Part shown: positions 1 through 8,963 of the stretch, one piece after another | Position numbering within the stretch: the first letter of the stretch is position 1 | How the letters are laid out: each line of letters starts with the position of its first letter | Origin: an uncultured Acidobacteriota bacterium | GTDB taxonomy: Bacteria > Acidobacteriota > CAIWXX01 | Assembly: GCA_903916735.1 (NCBI GenBank) | Contig: CAIWXX010000094.1 | Span: 1-64,000 of the forward strand | Reading direction: 5' to 3' | Length of the DNA: 64,000 bases | The notes under the pieces: generated by a model | What the model was told of the DNA's origin: nothing | Database searches by the model: none | What the model saw: the letters and a program-made list of their open reading frames with translations, nothing else | Translations under genes and position numbers: made by a program

Positions 1-245
1 GCGTTACGCTGGGTGCTGCTGACGACCGTCCCGATTCTATCTCGCACAAGATGGCCTTGCGTTGTCTGCAATGGTACACGCTGCGTTGGCGCATTGAAGA
101 GTGGCATCGCATTCTGAAAACCGGATGCCGGATCGAATCACATCAGCACAGGAGTGCCGACAAACTGGCTCGCGCAATAGCAATCGACGCGGTCATTGCA
201 TGGCGGGTGATGCTCTTGACACCCATCCGGAACAGATTGCATTAA
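1..245 (+). pseudogene. IS4-family transposase remnant (C-terminal part, frameshifted)
   Basis: The frame starting at base 3 encodes the C-terminal DDE region of an IS4/Tn5-type transposase. It shows the YREK signature (Y-x2-R-x3-E-x6-K) in YTLRWRIEEWHRILK, followed by TGCRIE and a run ending in AWRVMLLT. The preceding block LRWVLLTT is read in frame 1, so a frameshift lies at about bases 25-36. The downstream frame stops at 243-245, well before the usual end of this family. The 5' part lies outside the window. No terminal inverted repeat is visible in 246-426, which otherwise holds no gene. Almost certainly inactive. Confidence 0.8.
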
Positions 246-401
246 TACGACAATCGATGCGGTGCTGCTGCGCCCTTCGGGCCTGGTCCCTGGCCTCCAA
301 TTTTTATTGATGGCCGATGCCGCATGCCATCCTCAGCTCGACAAAGGATCTCATTCTCCGGTGTGCCTGCGAATTGAATCATGAGATTCGTCGCGCCCCT
401 G

Positions 402-421
402 CGGTGCCTTCAGAAGCACCG
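402..421 (-). terminator. Hairpin just past the aspS stop
   Basis: CGGTGC (402-407) and GCACCG (416-421) form a perfect 6-bp stem with an 8-base loop, beginning 5 bases beyond the aspS stop on the minus strand. No clear U tract follows, so this may be only a transcript-end hairpin. Confidence 0.35.
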
Positions 422-426
422 GGAGT

Positions 427-2199
427 CTACTCCGTCGTCGTGATGTGCAACTCGGCGAGCTGGTGAGTATCCACTGTCGAGGGGCTGTCCGTCATCAAAC
501 AAATGGCGGACGTCGTCTTGGGGAACGCGATGACATCACGAATGGAGCTTTCTCCAGCGAGGATCATACAGAGGCGGTCGAGCCCGAGAGCGATTCCGCC
601 GTGCGGCGGCGTCCCGAATTCCAAGGCATCGAGGAAAAATCCAAAGCGCCGACGCGCTTCTTCGGCGGTCATGCCGAGGGCACTGAACATTCTCCGCTGG
701 ACATCCGAACGGTGGATACGAATGCTTCCTCCGCCGATCTCGATTCCGTTCAGGACAAGATCATAGGCCTGAGCGCGGACGTCGCCCGGCTTTTCCTCCA
801 GTTTCTCAAGATCCTCTTCTCGCGGAGATGTAAAAGGATGATGGCACGCGACCCAGCGATTTTCACCTGCGTCCCATTCGAGAAGAGGAAAGTCATAGAC
901 CCAGACGAATCGGAATTCGCCGGCTGGAATCAGGTTTTCCCGGCGGGCGAGCGAGAGACGAAGGGCTCCAAGCACCTTGAGAACATCCGAGACCGGCCCG
1001 ATCTGCAGAAAAGCGCAGTCGCCGTTTGACAGTGCGAGTTTTTCGGAAAAAGCGGCGCAATCCGCCTCGCTCAGATGCTTCAAAATCGGCGATAGATACT
1101 TGCCTTCAACTCGCTTGATCCACAGGAGTCCCTTGGCCCCGATCTGCCGCGCTTCATCTTCGATGTTCTGCAGGTCTTTACGCGAAAAGTGAGCGCCGCC
1201 TGGAACGTTCAGAGCGCGTGTCGTCCAGCCCTGTTCAACGGCCTGACGGAAAAGGGGGGCGTCAATTTTTTCTACAACTGTAGAACAATCGATGATCGTC
1301 ATCTCGAAACGGAGATCAGGCTTGTCAGAGCCATAATGTGAGATCGCTTCGGCGTACGGCATCCTCCCGAAAGGGGCCGATACGGAAACTCCCGCCGCGG
1401 CAAAGGTCCTCTGCATCAACGGTTCGATGAGTTGGAAGATGTCCTCCTGGCGAGCGAAGCTCATTTCAATGTCGATCTGCGTGAACTCGGGCTGCCGGTC
1501 GGATCGCAGATCTTCGTCGCGGAAGCACCGCACGATCTGGAAATAGCGATCGTATCCGGCGACCATGAGGAGTTGCTTGAAGAGCTGCGGTGATTGAGGC
1601 AGCGCATAGAAGCGGCCGGGGTTCACGCGGCTCGGCACGAGGTAATCTCGAGCGCCTTCGGGAGTCGACTTGGTCAGGTACGGTGTTTCGATCTCCAGAA
1701 ATCCCGCTTCGGAGAGGTGGTTTCGCGCCAGTAGAGTCGTCTCATGACGCTGCCTTAAATTCCGCTGCATCCGCGGCCGGCGCAGGTCCAGGTAACGGAA
1801 CTTGAGTCGCGTTTCTTCCGAGGCTTCCGGCGGATCATCGAATCCGAAAGGCGGAGTCTTGGCCTGGTTGAGGATTTGCAATTCGGTGACTCGTACTTCG
1901 ATATCGCCGGTGGGCATGTCGGGATTCTCCATGCCGGCCTGCCGCCTCTTGACAGAGCCGGCGACCCCTATGACAAACTCGCCTCGTATCTCCTTGGCTG
2001 CCAGATGCAGCTCGGAATCGCTTTCGGCGTCGAAAATAATCTGACAGATTCCTGTCCGATCGCGAAGCGTGATGAAGGTGAGCTTTCCGAGATCCCGTCG
2101 ACGATGGACCCATCCGTACAGGCGGACGACTTCTCCACTATGCTCGGCTCTCAATGTTCCGCAATAATGCGTTCGATGATGTTCCATAGTGATCCTCAT
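427..2199 (-). CDS. aspS: Aspartyl-tRNA synthetase
   Basis: Class II synthetase that charges tRNA-Asp with aspartate in the cytoplasm; 590 residues, normal for the bacterial type with its inserted GAD domain. The N-terminal OB-fold anticodon-binding domain carries [10 protein letters not shown]. Motif 1 ([20 protein letters not shown]), motif 2 ([16 protein letters not shown]) and motif 3 ([11 protein letters not shown]) are all visible. The first ATG (2197-2199) overlaps the hisS stop as ATGA, so translation is probably coupled. A second ATG five codons in ([10 protein letters not shown]) matches the usual family start and could be used instead. Leu in RRRDLG resembles discriminating AspRS; this point is weak. 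Confidence 0.97.
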   Translation of the reverse strand: MRITMEHHRTHYCGTLRAEHSGEVVRLYGWVHRRRDLGKLTFITLRDRTGICQIIFDAESDSELHLAAKEIRGEFVIGVAGSVKRRQAGMENPDMPTGDIEVRVTELQILNQAKTPPFGFDDPPEASEETRLKFRYLDLRRPRMQRNLRQRHETTLLARNHLSEAGFLEIETPYLTKSTPEGARDYLVPSRVNPGRFYALPQSPQLFKQLLMVAGYDRYFQIVRCFRDEDLRSDRQPEFTQIDIEMSFARQEDIFQLIEPLMQRTFAAAGVSVSAPFGRMPYAEAISHYGSDKPDLRFEMTIIDCSTVVEKIDAPLFRQAVEQGWTTRALNVPGGAHFSRKDLQNIEDEARQIGAKGLLWIKRVEGKYLSPILKHLSEADCAAFSEKLALSNGDCAFLQIGPVSDVLKVLGALRLSLARRENLIPAGEFRFVWVYDFPLLEWDAGENRWVACHHPFTSPREEDLEKLEEKPGDVRAQAYDLVLNGIEIGGGSIRIHRSDVQRRMFSALGMTAEEARRRFGFFLDALEFGTPPHGGIALGLDRLCMILAGESSIRDVIAFPKTTSAICLMTDSPSTVDTHQLAELHITTTE

Positions 2200-3437
2200 G
2201 CTCTTTCGGTGATGTCGGCCATGACCTCGCTCTCGGGCACTGAACGCTGTTCGCCGGTTTTCATATCCTTGATCGTCACAACACCCTGCTTCGCCTCGTC
2301 CGGCCCGATCACAAAGACCGTGGTCGCGCCCATCTTGTCGGCTTCTTTGAATTGAGCCTTTATGGCCTTGAGAGGATTGCCGACGGCGACGGCAACCCCA
2401 TGGTCACGAAGCCGTTCGGCCAGAGTGAGAGCCCGGGCGAAGCCTTCATTTTCAATGTGAGCGACGTAGTAGCAGAGAGGCGCCTCCTGGAGAACGTCTG
2501 GGAGAGCCATGATGAGGCGTTCGACCCCGAGTGCGAAGCCGATTCCGCAGAGCACCGGCCCGTCTAATACCTGAACAAGGCCGTCATAGCGTCCACCGCC
2601 GAGCAGTGAATTCTGGGAGCCGAGAGCGTCGGAGGTTGACACAAATTCAAAAGTCGTGCGCGTGTAATAATCGAGTCCCCGAACAAGACTCGGATAGACG
2701 ATGGACGGGATGGCCATCTTTTTCAGAGACGACAGAAAGCCGTCGAAATGTTCCTGACACGCGGCGCAGAGGTTATCGGTGATCACTGGAAACGACGCAA
2801 GCTGTTCCTGGTCGGTCTTGCAGTCGAAGACGCGCAAGGGGTTTTTATCACGCCGGCGCTGACAATCTTCGCAGAGCGTGGCAGAAGCAGCGTCCATGGC
2901 GGCTCTGAGTTTTTCGATGTACAGCGGACGGCAGGATCGGCATCCGAGTGAATTGATGCGCACTTCGTAAGCGTCGATCCCCAACCGGCGGAAGAAGCGA
3001 GCCAGCATCTGGATGATTTCGGCGTCAACATACGGTCCGGCATCGCCAAAGGCCTCGACCCCGATCTGATGAAACTGGCGAAAGCGCCCCTTTTGAGGGC
3101 GTTCGCGGCGGAACATCGGGCCGATGTAGTAGTAGCGTTGCGACCCGCGCAGGTCCTGCAACCGGTTTTCGATCAGAGCGCGCACAACACCGGCGGTGTT
3201 CTCAGGACGCATGCTGAGCTGCTGATGCGAGTCCTCGAATGTGTACATCTCTTTCTCTACGATATCCGTCGCTTCGCCGATCGATCTCGAAAAAAGCTCG
3301 GTCGGCTCCAGAATCGGCGTCCGTATTTCGTGGTAAAGATAGGTTTCAAAAACATCTCGGGCGGTTTCTTCAACCTTCTGCCAGAGAGGAATCTCCTCCG
3401 GCAGGATATCCTTCATTCCTCGGACGGCTTTGATCAT
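2196..3437 (-). CDS. hisS: Histidyl-tRNA synthetase
   Basis: Class II synthetase that charges tRNA-His; 413 residues, typical length. The N-terminus ([14 protein letters not shown]), motif 2 region ([16 protein letters not shown]) and the histidine-specific [15 protein letters not shown] block are present. The C-terminal anticodon domain ([23 protein letters not shown] onward) is complete. A GGAG-type ribosome site lies just upstream of the ATG. First gene of a two-gene operon with aspS, which starts inside its stop codon. hisS-aspS pairing is common in bacteria. Confidence 0.97.
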   Translation of the reverse strand: MIKAVRGMKDILPEEIPLWQKVEETARDVFETYLYHEIRTPILEPTELFSRSIGEATDIVEKEMYTFEDSHQQLSMRPENTAGVVRALIENRLQDLRGSQRYYYIGPMFRRERPQKGRFRQFHQIGVEAFGDAGPYVDAEIIQMLARFFRRLGIDAYEVRINSLGCRSCRPLYIEKLRAAMDAASATLCEDCQRRRDKNPLRVFDCKTDQEQLASFPVITDNLCAACQEHFDGFLSSLKKMAIPSIVYPSLVRGLDYYTRTTFEFVSTSDALGSQNSLLGGGRYDGLVQVLDGPVLCGIGFALGVERLIMALPDVLQEAPLCYYVAHIENEGFARALTLAERLRDHGVAVAVGNPLKAIKAQFKEADKMGATTVFVIGPDEAKQGVVTIKDMKTGEQRSVPESEVMADITERA

Positions 3438-3464
3438 TGTCCGATCTCCATTCTGAAAACAGAA

Positions 3465-3473
3465 ATCATAGCA
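3465..3473 (-). promoter_or_regulatory. Candidate hisS-aspS promoter (extended -10)
   Basis: On the minus strand TGC-TATGAT reads as an extended -10 element about 28 bases before the hisS ATG, with no good -35. A TTCTG-AAAA-CAGAA inverted repeat (3451-3464) lies between it and the start. Confidence 0.35.
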
Positions 3474-3547
3474 GGAAACGGCAGCGAACGCGATGCAGTG
3501 CCGCTATCGGCTTTTTCTCTTTCGCAGTATCGAAATTTTGGATTCAA

Positions 3548-3553
3548 TATACT
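3548..3553 (+). promoter_or_regulatory. Candidate -10 (TATACT) next to the start of the zinc-ribbon gene
   Basis: TATACT is a good -10 hexamer ending 11 bases before the ATG at 3565. A start site about 7 bases downstream would give an almost leaderless mRNA, and no Shine-Dalgarno sequence is visible. No convincing -35 is seen. Confidence 0.35.
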
Positions 3554-3564
3554 AAAATAGGGTT

Positions 3565-3951
3565 ATGTCGTATTGCCCTATATGCCGAGCCGAGTACGTT
3601 GAAGGGGTTGCCATGTGCCAGGAATGCACGGTCGCGCTGGTTGACTCGCTGCCGGATGAAGAAGGCTCGGCCGCCGGCCGGATGAGCGTGGATCTTGTGG
3701 AAATATTCACGGGGCCGTTTTTCCAAGTGGCCCTCTTTCGTGGATATTTGGAAGAACAAGGGATACCGTCGGTGATCTACGAGGCTGATCCCTATTCAAT
3801 GATGGTCGGCGCGGATGCCCAACCACCATTTCAGCGCTTGCAGGTTTCGCGGGAAGATTACGAGAAGCACCGTGAAATGATTGATGATTGGAAGAAGCTC
3901 GTGAATTCCGCCGCAGAGGATTCTGCTCTCGGCAATTCAGAAGAGCAGTAG
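3565..3951 (+). CDS. Zinc-ribbon plus DUF2007-like small protein
   Basis: 128 residues, cytoplasmic. An N-terminal zinc ribbon is made of CPIC (Cys4, Cys7) and CQEC (about residues 18-21). It is followed by a DUF2007-like domain of the 'putative signal-transducing protein' type: EIFTGPFFQVALFRGYLEEQGIP, then a VSREDYEKHREMIDDW helix. In this family the fold is ACT/ferredoxin-like and the biochemical role is unknown. It is divergent from hisS and alone, with 263 featureless bases after it before the PilB-like genes. Function is not assigned beyond the domain match. Confidence 0.85.
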   Translation: MSYCPICRAEYVEGVAMCQECTVALVDSLPDEEGSAAGRMSVDLVEIFTGPFFQVALFRGYLEEQGIPSVIYEADPYSMMVGADAQPPFQRLQVSREDYEKHREMIDDWKKLVNSAAEDSALGNSEEQ

Positions 3952-4144
3952 CCGAGCGGCTTCACGCCATCCACCTCCCCTCCTGGGGCGGCCTTGAGTC
4001 TGCAGAGGAACACCGCGGATTCGGAAAATCCGGTCATGAAGCCGTCTCGGTTCCACGCGCCTTCCACATCATTTCTGCAATCATGCCGCAGTATGCCTCC
4101 TTCTGCCCTGATGACATCGGCTGATCGGGTCTGGGCGAAAGTAC

Positions 4145-4172
4145 TTGACCTGTAAGCCTTTGGAGCGATAAT
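4145..4172 (+). promoter_or_regulatory. Candidate sigma-70-type promoter for the two PilB-like genes
   Basis: TTGACC (4145-4150), 16-base spacer, GATAAT (4167-4172). It lies about 40 bases before the ATG at 4215 and matches consensus well at both boxes. Confidence 0.5.
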
Positions 4173-4214
4173 GGCCGGAGAGGAGGAATCGCGGGGCGGT
4201 TCTCTTCAAAAATA

Positions 4215-5930
4215 ATGGATGAGTATCTCATCGACTGCTGGAACTGTACTGGCCAGTATGACGCGCGGGCCGCTGTCTGGTGTAATTGTGATCCGCGCAA
4301 TCCGACTAAACTCTGCCCGTATTGTCTGCAGTGCTTCTGTGCCGCCAACCGGGAATATCTGATCAAATTCTGGAAGAATGCGCCGCTTCAACTCCAGCAG
4401 GAAAAATTCCAGCTGAACAGTACTCAAGGCCAACTTGGTCACATCCTCGTTTCAACGGGTCTTGTATCTGTACAACAGCTCATCGATGGCCTGGCGCACT
4501 CGAAGGCGAACGGGAAGAAGCTCGGAGAATCAATGGTCGAGCTTGGCTTTATCCTTGAATCTCAGATGAACCAGGCGCTTGAAAGACAGTGCGAGTTGAC
4601 AGGGGCAGTCCCACGACCGGCGGCGCAGACGATCGCTCCGAAAGAAGGCGCAGCACATGCGGGAGTTGCTCCTCCAACCACGTCTCCGGAGGCCTCGCGC
4701 ATCACTCCTTCTCCGACACCTCTGTCGAGCTCATCGCCGGACCTTCTCAAGGATGCCCTTAACAATCTCCTTGTCGCAGCGCTTAAAAAACATGCATCGG
4801 CTCTTTACCTGGAGCCCACCGGCGGCGAGGTCACCGTTCGTGCGAGAATCGATGGAATCCTGGTCCGCTTGAAATCACTTCCGGCCGACTGGTTGCCGGG
4901 CCTTATGCAACGGATCAAACGCATGGCTCATCTTGATCCGGAGGAACTCAAGATTCCGCAGTCCGGGCGATTCAGCTTGCGGATGGGCGAAAGATCCTAT
5001 GACATCATGTTACAGACTCTCCCTAGTTCCGTCGGCGAGGGAGCGGGAATACGGATTATTGATCGTAGCCGCCTTAAGCAGGAGCTTCCCTCGCTCGGAT
5101 TTGAACCCGCCGACTACGCGAAGTTCATCCACGCCGTTGATAGCGATCGCGGACTCATCATCCTGACTGGGCCGCACTTCAACTCGGTGACAGAAACGGC
5201 CTATTCCATCCTTAACCATCAAGCGATGAGAAATCGCAAAGTTGTTTCGCTGGAATCGCCGATTGCTTCGGCCCTCACCGGCGTCAACCAGTTGGAAGTG
5301 CAGGAGGGTGATAGAGCTGCATTTGTTCGTGCATTGAAAACCCTTTTAAATATGAGTCCTGATGTGGTATTTTTGAGTGATTTGCCAGATGGAGAGATTT
5401 TGAAAACTGTGTCTCGAATTGCTTCGGCTGTGCAGGTCTTTGCATCGATTGACTGTCCGACAACGTTCCAGACTTTGGAACGGCTGCGGGCTTTCGATGT
5501 GAGCGTGGTGCAGCCGCTGGCGGCGCTGCAGCTCATCGTGAGCCAACGTGTGATCCGCCGCAATTGCTCTCACTGCCTCGAACGGACTCCGATCACTCCT
5601 TCGCTTGCGGCCGAAATGGGCCTTGACCGCGATGAAATGCATCTGACCCCCGAAGTGGCCATGTGCCGGGGATGTTCCCATTGCAATGATCTTGGGTACA
5701 CGGGGACCAAGATGTTGTACGAAACCATGGCGATTGATGATGAGATTCGCGAGATTGCACGTTCCAACGGCACACAGGAGGATCTGGAACGCGCTCTCAC
5801 GAAGCAGGGGTTTATATCGCTTCGGATGCTCCATCTCCGGGAGGTCGCGAAGTTGTCGAGCAGCCCAGAGGAATACATCCGGGGTGCGTATCCGCGTCCT
5901 GTCCTCAAACGTATCTTCAGAGTAAAGTAG
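4215..5930 (+). CDS. PilB/GspE-like pseudo-ATPase with N-terminal eight-Cys module (first of pair)
   Basis: 571 residues. Residues 1-45 hold Cys at 8, 11, 23, 25, 34, 37, 40 and 42, likely metal binding. Residues about 70-130 resemble half an MshEN domain with two LGxxLVxxG-type repeats, and a Pro/Ala/Ser-rich linker follows. From about residue 185 the sequence follows the type II secretion/type IV pilus ATPase fold. The Walker A position reads G319-P-H-F-N-S-V-T, where the catalytic Lys is Val325. The Walker B GEIRD block reads S-D-L-P-D (388-392). The His-box histidine is Asp (FASIDCP). The C-terminal zinc finger (CSHC, CRGC) is kept. ATP hydrolysis is therefore unlikely; a regulatory or scaffold role in a pilus/secretion machine is inference. 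Six bases separate it from its paralogue. Confidence 0.85.
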   Translation: MDEYLIDCWNCTGQYDARAAVWCNCDPRNPTKLCPYCLQCFCAANREYLIKFWKNAPLQLQQEKFQLNSTQGQLGHILVSTGLVSVQQLIDGLAHSKANGKKLGESMVELGFILESQMNQALERQCELTGAVPRPAAQTIAPKEGAAHAGVAPPTTSPEASRITPSPTPLSSSSPDLLKDALNNLLVAALKKHASALYLEPTGGEVTVRARIDGILVRLKSLPADWLPGLMQRIKRMAHLDPEELKIPQSGRFSLRMGERSYDIMLQTLPSSVGEGAGIRIIDRSRLKQELPSLGFEPADYAKFIHAVDSDRGLIILTGPHFNSVTETAYSILNHQAMRNRKVVSLESPIASALTGVNQLEVQEGDRAAFVRALKTLLNMSPDVVFLSDLPDGEILKTVSRIASAVQVFASIDCPTTFQTLERLRAFDVSVVQPLAALQLIVSQRVIRRNCSHCLERTPITPSLAAEMGLDRDEMHLTPEVAMCRGCSHCNDLGYTGTKMLYETMAIDDEIREIARSNGTQEDLERALTKQGFISLRMLHLREVAKLSSSPEEYIRGAYPRPVLKRIFRVK

Positions 5931-5936
5931 AGAATT

Positions 5937-7790
5937 ATGGTCGACTATGTTATCCAATGCTGGAACTGCCTGGGTGAGTTTGACGTCTTCTCCGCGGTTT
6001 GGTGCGGCTGCGATCCCAAGAACCCGACGAAGCTGTGTCCATTCTGTCTGAACTGTTTCTGCAGCGCTTCGGCCGAGTATAAAGGACAATTCTGGAAGAA
6101 TGCGCCGCGGCAGCTGGTTGAGGAGAGGGCGACACTCACCAAATCCAAGGACCTTCTCGGCGATCTGCTCGTCCGGACTAAAAAGATCACCACGGATCAG
6201 CTTCTGATCGCACTCAAGCAGCAGAAACTGACAGGCGAGAAACTTGGCGAAGTACTCGTCCGAAACTGTTTCATCTCCCGCGACGATCTCGAAACCATCC
6301 TGGCGCAGCAGCAGCGCGTTCTGACGATCGACCTCAAGAACAAAGCAGTCGACGCGTCCCTCGTGCAAACCCTCGGTCTCGATTTCTGTTTCCAGCACAA
6401 GGTGATCCCAGTCGAGCGGGAATCGCTCCCTAATAAAAACCTGACAACGATGGCGATGGCGAACCCCTCCGATGTCGCCGCCATCGAATGGGCTCAGAAA
6501 CGACTGAGCTCGCAGATCCTCCCGATGCGCGCTCTCGAAGAGGAAATTATCGAGCATCTGAATTCCTTCAGAGCTCATGGTATTTCCGACTCCGGGGCGC
6601 CGATTGAAGGAGCGGCCTCATCTGATGCCGTCCTCCTCGAACAGAAAACCAAGACCGCCCTCAATAATCTGCTTGCGACAGCACTGCAGACAGGTGCCTC
6701 TGATCTTCATATCGAGCTCGGACCGGCGGAAATACTCGTGCGAGCACGCATCGACGGCGTTCTCTTCAAAATGCAGCCTATTTCAAAGGAGCTTGAAGCG
6801 CCGCTCTTTGCCCGGCTTAAGTCTCTGGCCAAGTTGAACGCCGAAGAACGAACGCTGCCTCAAGCGGGGAAAATCCCGTTCAAATCCTCGTCCACCGAAT
6901 ATGAATTGCAGGTCCAGACTTTCCCGACGCCGAGCGGAGAAAGCATCAATCTCAAGGTCATCGACAAGAGCCAGCTCGTGAAGAAACTGGAGGATGTGGG
7001 GCTCAATTCAGTTGAACTAACCTACCTTATCACTGCCGCCGCCGAGCCTCATGGCATCATAATCGCCAGCGGCCCGCTCTTCAACGGCACGCCTACGACA
7101 CTCTATTCACTCATGCAGCATCTGGCGGCCGAGGGGCGAAGGATCGTCTCGATTGAAACAACCATCCAGACGAACCTGGCCGGTGTGACACAGCTTGAAG
7201 TGCGCCCGATCGGCGGATTCACGTTTGACAAAGCTCTCGCCGCGGCTCGGAACCTCGAGCCACAGATGATTTGTATCTTCGATTTCAATGATTCCGAGAT
7301 GGTGCGAGCCGCACAAAAACTCGTCAATTCCGTCCTTCTGGTTGTGGAAGTGGATGCGCGGACGGCGACTCTTGCAATCCCTGCCATGATGAGCCTCGGC
7401 TATCCAGCCCCCGACCTCTCCCGCAATCTGCGGCTGATCCTGAATCAGCGGCTTGTGCGGAAGTTGTGCCAGCAATGCCGCGAGCGACTGGAGCCGTTGC
7501 CGGAGATACTTCAAAAACTCGGTCTTTCAGAAGAAGCCCAGAAGCTGCCGCTGTACAAGGCCAAGGGCTGCCCTCGCTGCCACAACATCGGATATGGTGG
7601 ACGCATCCCGATGTATGAAGTCATTTTTCCGGTGGATGCCATCCGTGAGCTGATTCTGGAGGGTGCCTCACCGGAGGAATTGGAACGGGTCGCGACCCGA
7701 ATGGGCCTGCTCACTCTCGGCCAGAATTGCCTGAACAAAGTGAGTGAAGGATTGACAACGCCCGAGGAGTATTTGAAGGCCGGATTATAA
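5937..7790 (+). CDS. PilB/GspE-like pseudo-ATPase with N-terminal eight-Cys module (second of pair)
   Basis: 617 residues, paralogue of the preceding gene, with the same eight cysteines at residues 8, 11, 23, 25, 34, 37, 40 and 42. It carries a fuller MshEN-like domain (about 65-215), including LGDLLVRTKKITTDQL and the later ALEEEIIEHL part. MshEN domains in active homologues can bind cyclic di-GMP. The ATPase domain again has a ruined Walker A (G379-P-L-F-N-G-T-P, Lys to Thr385) and Walker B (F-D-F-N-D at 448-452 for GEIRD), and Asp in place of the His-box histidine (VVEVDART). The C-terminal CQQC...CPRC finger is intact. The two proteins probably act together, possibly as a heteromeric ring; no partner pilus genes are in the window. 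Confidence 0.85.
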   Translation: MVDYVIQCWNCLGEFDVFSAVWCGCDPKNPTKLCPFCLNCFCSASAEYKGQFWKNAPRQLVEERATLTKSKDLLGDLLVRTKKITTDQLLIALKQQKLTGEKLGEVLVRNCFISRDDLETILAQQQRVLTIDLKNKAVDASLVQTLGLDFCFQHKVIPVERESLPNKNLTTMAMANPSDVAAIEWAQKRLSSQILPMRALEEEIIEHLNSFRAHGISDSGAPIEGAASSDAVLLEQKTKTALNNLLATALQTGASDLHIELGPAEILVRARIDGVLFKMQPISKELEAPLFARLKSLAKLNAEERTLPQAGKIPFKSSSTEYELQVQTFPTPSGESINLKVIDKSQLVKKLEDVGLNSVELTYLITAAAEPHGIIIASGPLFNGTPTTLYSLMQHLAAEGRRIVSIETTIQTNLAGVTQLEVRPIGGFTFDKALAAARNLEPQMICIFDFNDSEMVRAAQKLVNSVLLVVEVDARTATLAIPAMMSLGYPAPDLSRNLRLILNQRLVRKLCQQCRERLEPLPEILQKLGLSEEAQKLPLYKAKGCPRCHNIGYGGRIPMYEVIFPVDAIRELILEGASPEELERVATRMGLLTLGQNCLNKVSEGLTTPEEYLKAGL

Positions 7791-7824
7791 TTTCGTGCCC
7801 GCTTGAGCCTTTCTGCTGTCAACA

Positions 7825-8289
7825 TTACTTCCACATTCTTGAGTTGAACGAAAAAGGCCGTTGCGCCGCGAGCTTGATTCTGTCGAAATCAATATGAGCG
7901 GGATTCAGTACGTAATTGAATTCTGATGGAACGATGACCGACGGAACTTTCAGAATCGCGCTCGAGCCGCGGCCGATCCATGCGTTGCCGAGCTCCTGGG
8001 TGGATAGAGGTGGAGGTTCATGCCGCCAATCCCGCGGCACGTCTCCGATCCGCAGAATATCGATTGTGACCCCATCGGGTATCTCCAACCATAATGATAC
8101 TAACTGAAGTCGCCTTGCTGCCTTGTCCAAATGGACAAACTGCTCAAGGGCGGACAAAGCAAGGCTGTCGGAGGCATAGACGACCCTGGTACCGGCGCGG
8201 TTCCACCGTGCGCCAAAAAGGAATGCACCTTCCCCGGTCAATGCAGAAGATATTCGGCGTGCCTTCGTGAGCTTCCACGCCTTGATCAC
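7825..8289 (-). CDS. RES-domain toxin
   Basis: 154 residues. RES-domain toxins degrade NAD+ and stop growth until held by a cognate Xre-type antitoxin. The family pattern is clear: GARWNRAGTRVVYAS near residue 27, then LALSALEQFVH with the conserved Glu, an IPDGV strand, and a late IGRGSSAILKVPSVIVP block. It begins with GTG (8287-8289), which overlaps the antitoxin stop as GTGA, so the toxin is made only after antitoxin translation. Convergent with the PilB-like operon, 34 bases from its end. Confidence 0.93.
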   Translation of the reverse strand: MIKAWKLTKARRISSALTGEGAFLFGARWNRAGTRVVYASDSLALSALEQFVHLDKAARRLQLVSLWLEIPDGVTIDILRIGDVPRDWRHEPPPLSTQELGNAWIGRGSSAILKVPSVIVPSEFNYVLNPAHIDFDRIKLAAQRPFSFNSRMWK

Positions 8290-8729
8290 AATGGTTCACC
8301 ATAATCGATTCGCCCAAGAAGCCGTTCGACCTCTTTCGCACCGATCTCCGTCGTGAGAAGGTTCAGTGGGATACGCATCCCGAGCCCGATCTGAGGGGCT
8401 TGCATCCACTCCTTGGCGGCGACGTCATCTTCGAAGACTTCACGAGCATGAGCATACGCGGATGCAATCCGATAAAGACGGTCGCTGATCACTGGATCGA
8501 GCAACCCACGATGCGATGCCCGATACCGACTGATACTCTTCTGACTGATGCCCAGCGTCGTGGCCATCTGTCGATCCGTCAGACCCGTCACGTCCTTGAT
8601 TTTCCACAAAGATTTCTGCGGGAACCCTTCTGTGATGGCATCGGCCAGGCTCAAACTGGCGGATTTATTCTTGTGCCTCCCAAAAATAGAACTGCCTCCA
8701 AGAAGCTCCACGACATGCTGAGTGCTCAT
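8286..8729 (-). CDS. Xre/MbcA/ParS-type antitoxin
   Basis: 147 residues from the ATG at 8727-8729, chosen because GGAGGG lies just upstream; an in-frame GTG at 8753 is less likely. The N-terminal half is an Xre-like helix-turn-helix (LTDRQMATTLGISQKSISRYR). The C-terminal half is the toxin-binding domain (AKEWMQAPQIGLG, then LLTTEIGAKEVERLLGRIDYG). The family neutralises the RES toxin and represses its own operon, consistent with the inverted repeat upstream. First gene of the two-gene toxin-antitoxin operon. Confidence 0.92.
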   Translation of the reverse strand: MSTQHVVELLGGSSIFGRHKNKSASLSLADAITEGFPQKSLWKIKDVTGLTDRQMATTLGISQKSISRYRASHRGLLDPVISDRLYRIASAYAHAREVFEDDVAAKEWMQAPQIGLGMRIPLNLLTTEIGAKEVERLLGRIDYGEPL

Positions 8730-8747
8730 GATCCCTCCACGACTATT

Positions 8748-8779
8748 GTCCACATCATAGTGGACTCATGACCATTATA
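8748..8779 (-). promoter_or_regulatory. Toxin-antitoxin promoter and candidate operator
   Basis: On the minus strand a perfect TATAAT lies at 8774-8779. Between it and the antitoxin start is a perfect inverted repeat GTCCAC-ATCATA-GTGGAC (8748-8765). The position fits an operator for autorepression. The -35 box is weak. The rest of 8780-8963 shows nothing. Confidence 0.55.
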
Positions 8780-8963
8780 TCACGATCGAGACTCATTTCC
8801 GACCGATGAGAAGCGGTGTCAAATTGTCAACGCCTGCGACCGCCACTGCCAACCACACGAGCAAGCTCGAACTGATCGCCGACCGGATGACTTAGCCTCA
8901 TGACTCAGCCACAGATCACCACGGCTGGAGATCTGCGTCAGTTGACTGGAAAAGGGGATGAAA

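Noticed and set aside
5346-6578. 410-residue minus-strand open frame
   Set aside because: Lies entirely antisense to the two PilB-like genes, has no recognisable domain and no ribosome site; a coding shadow.
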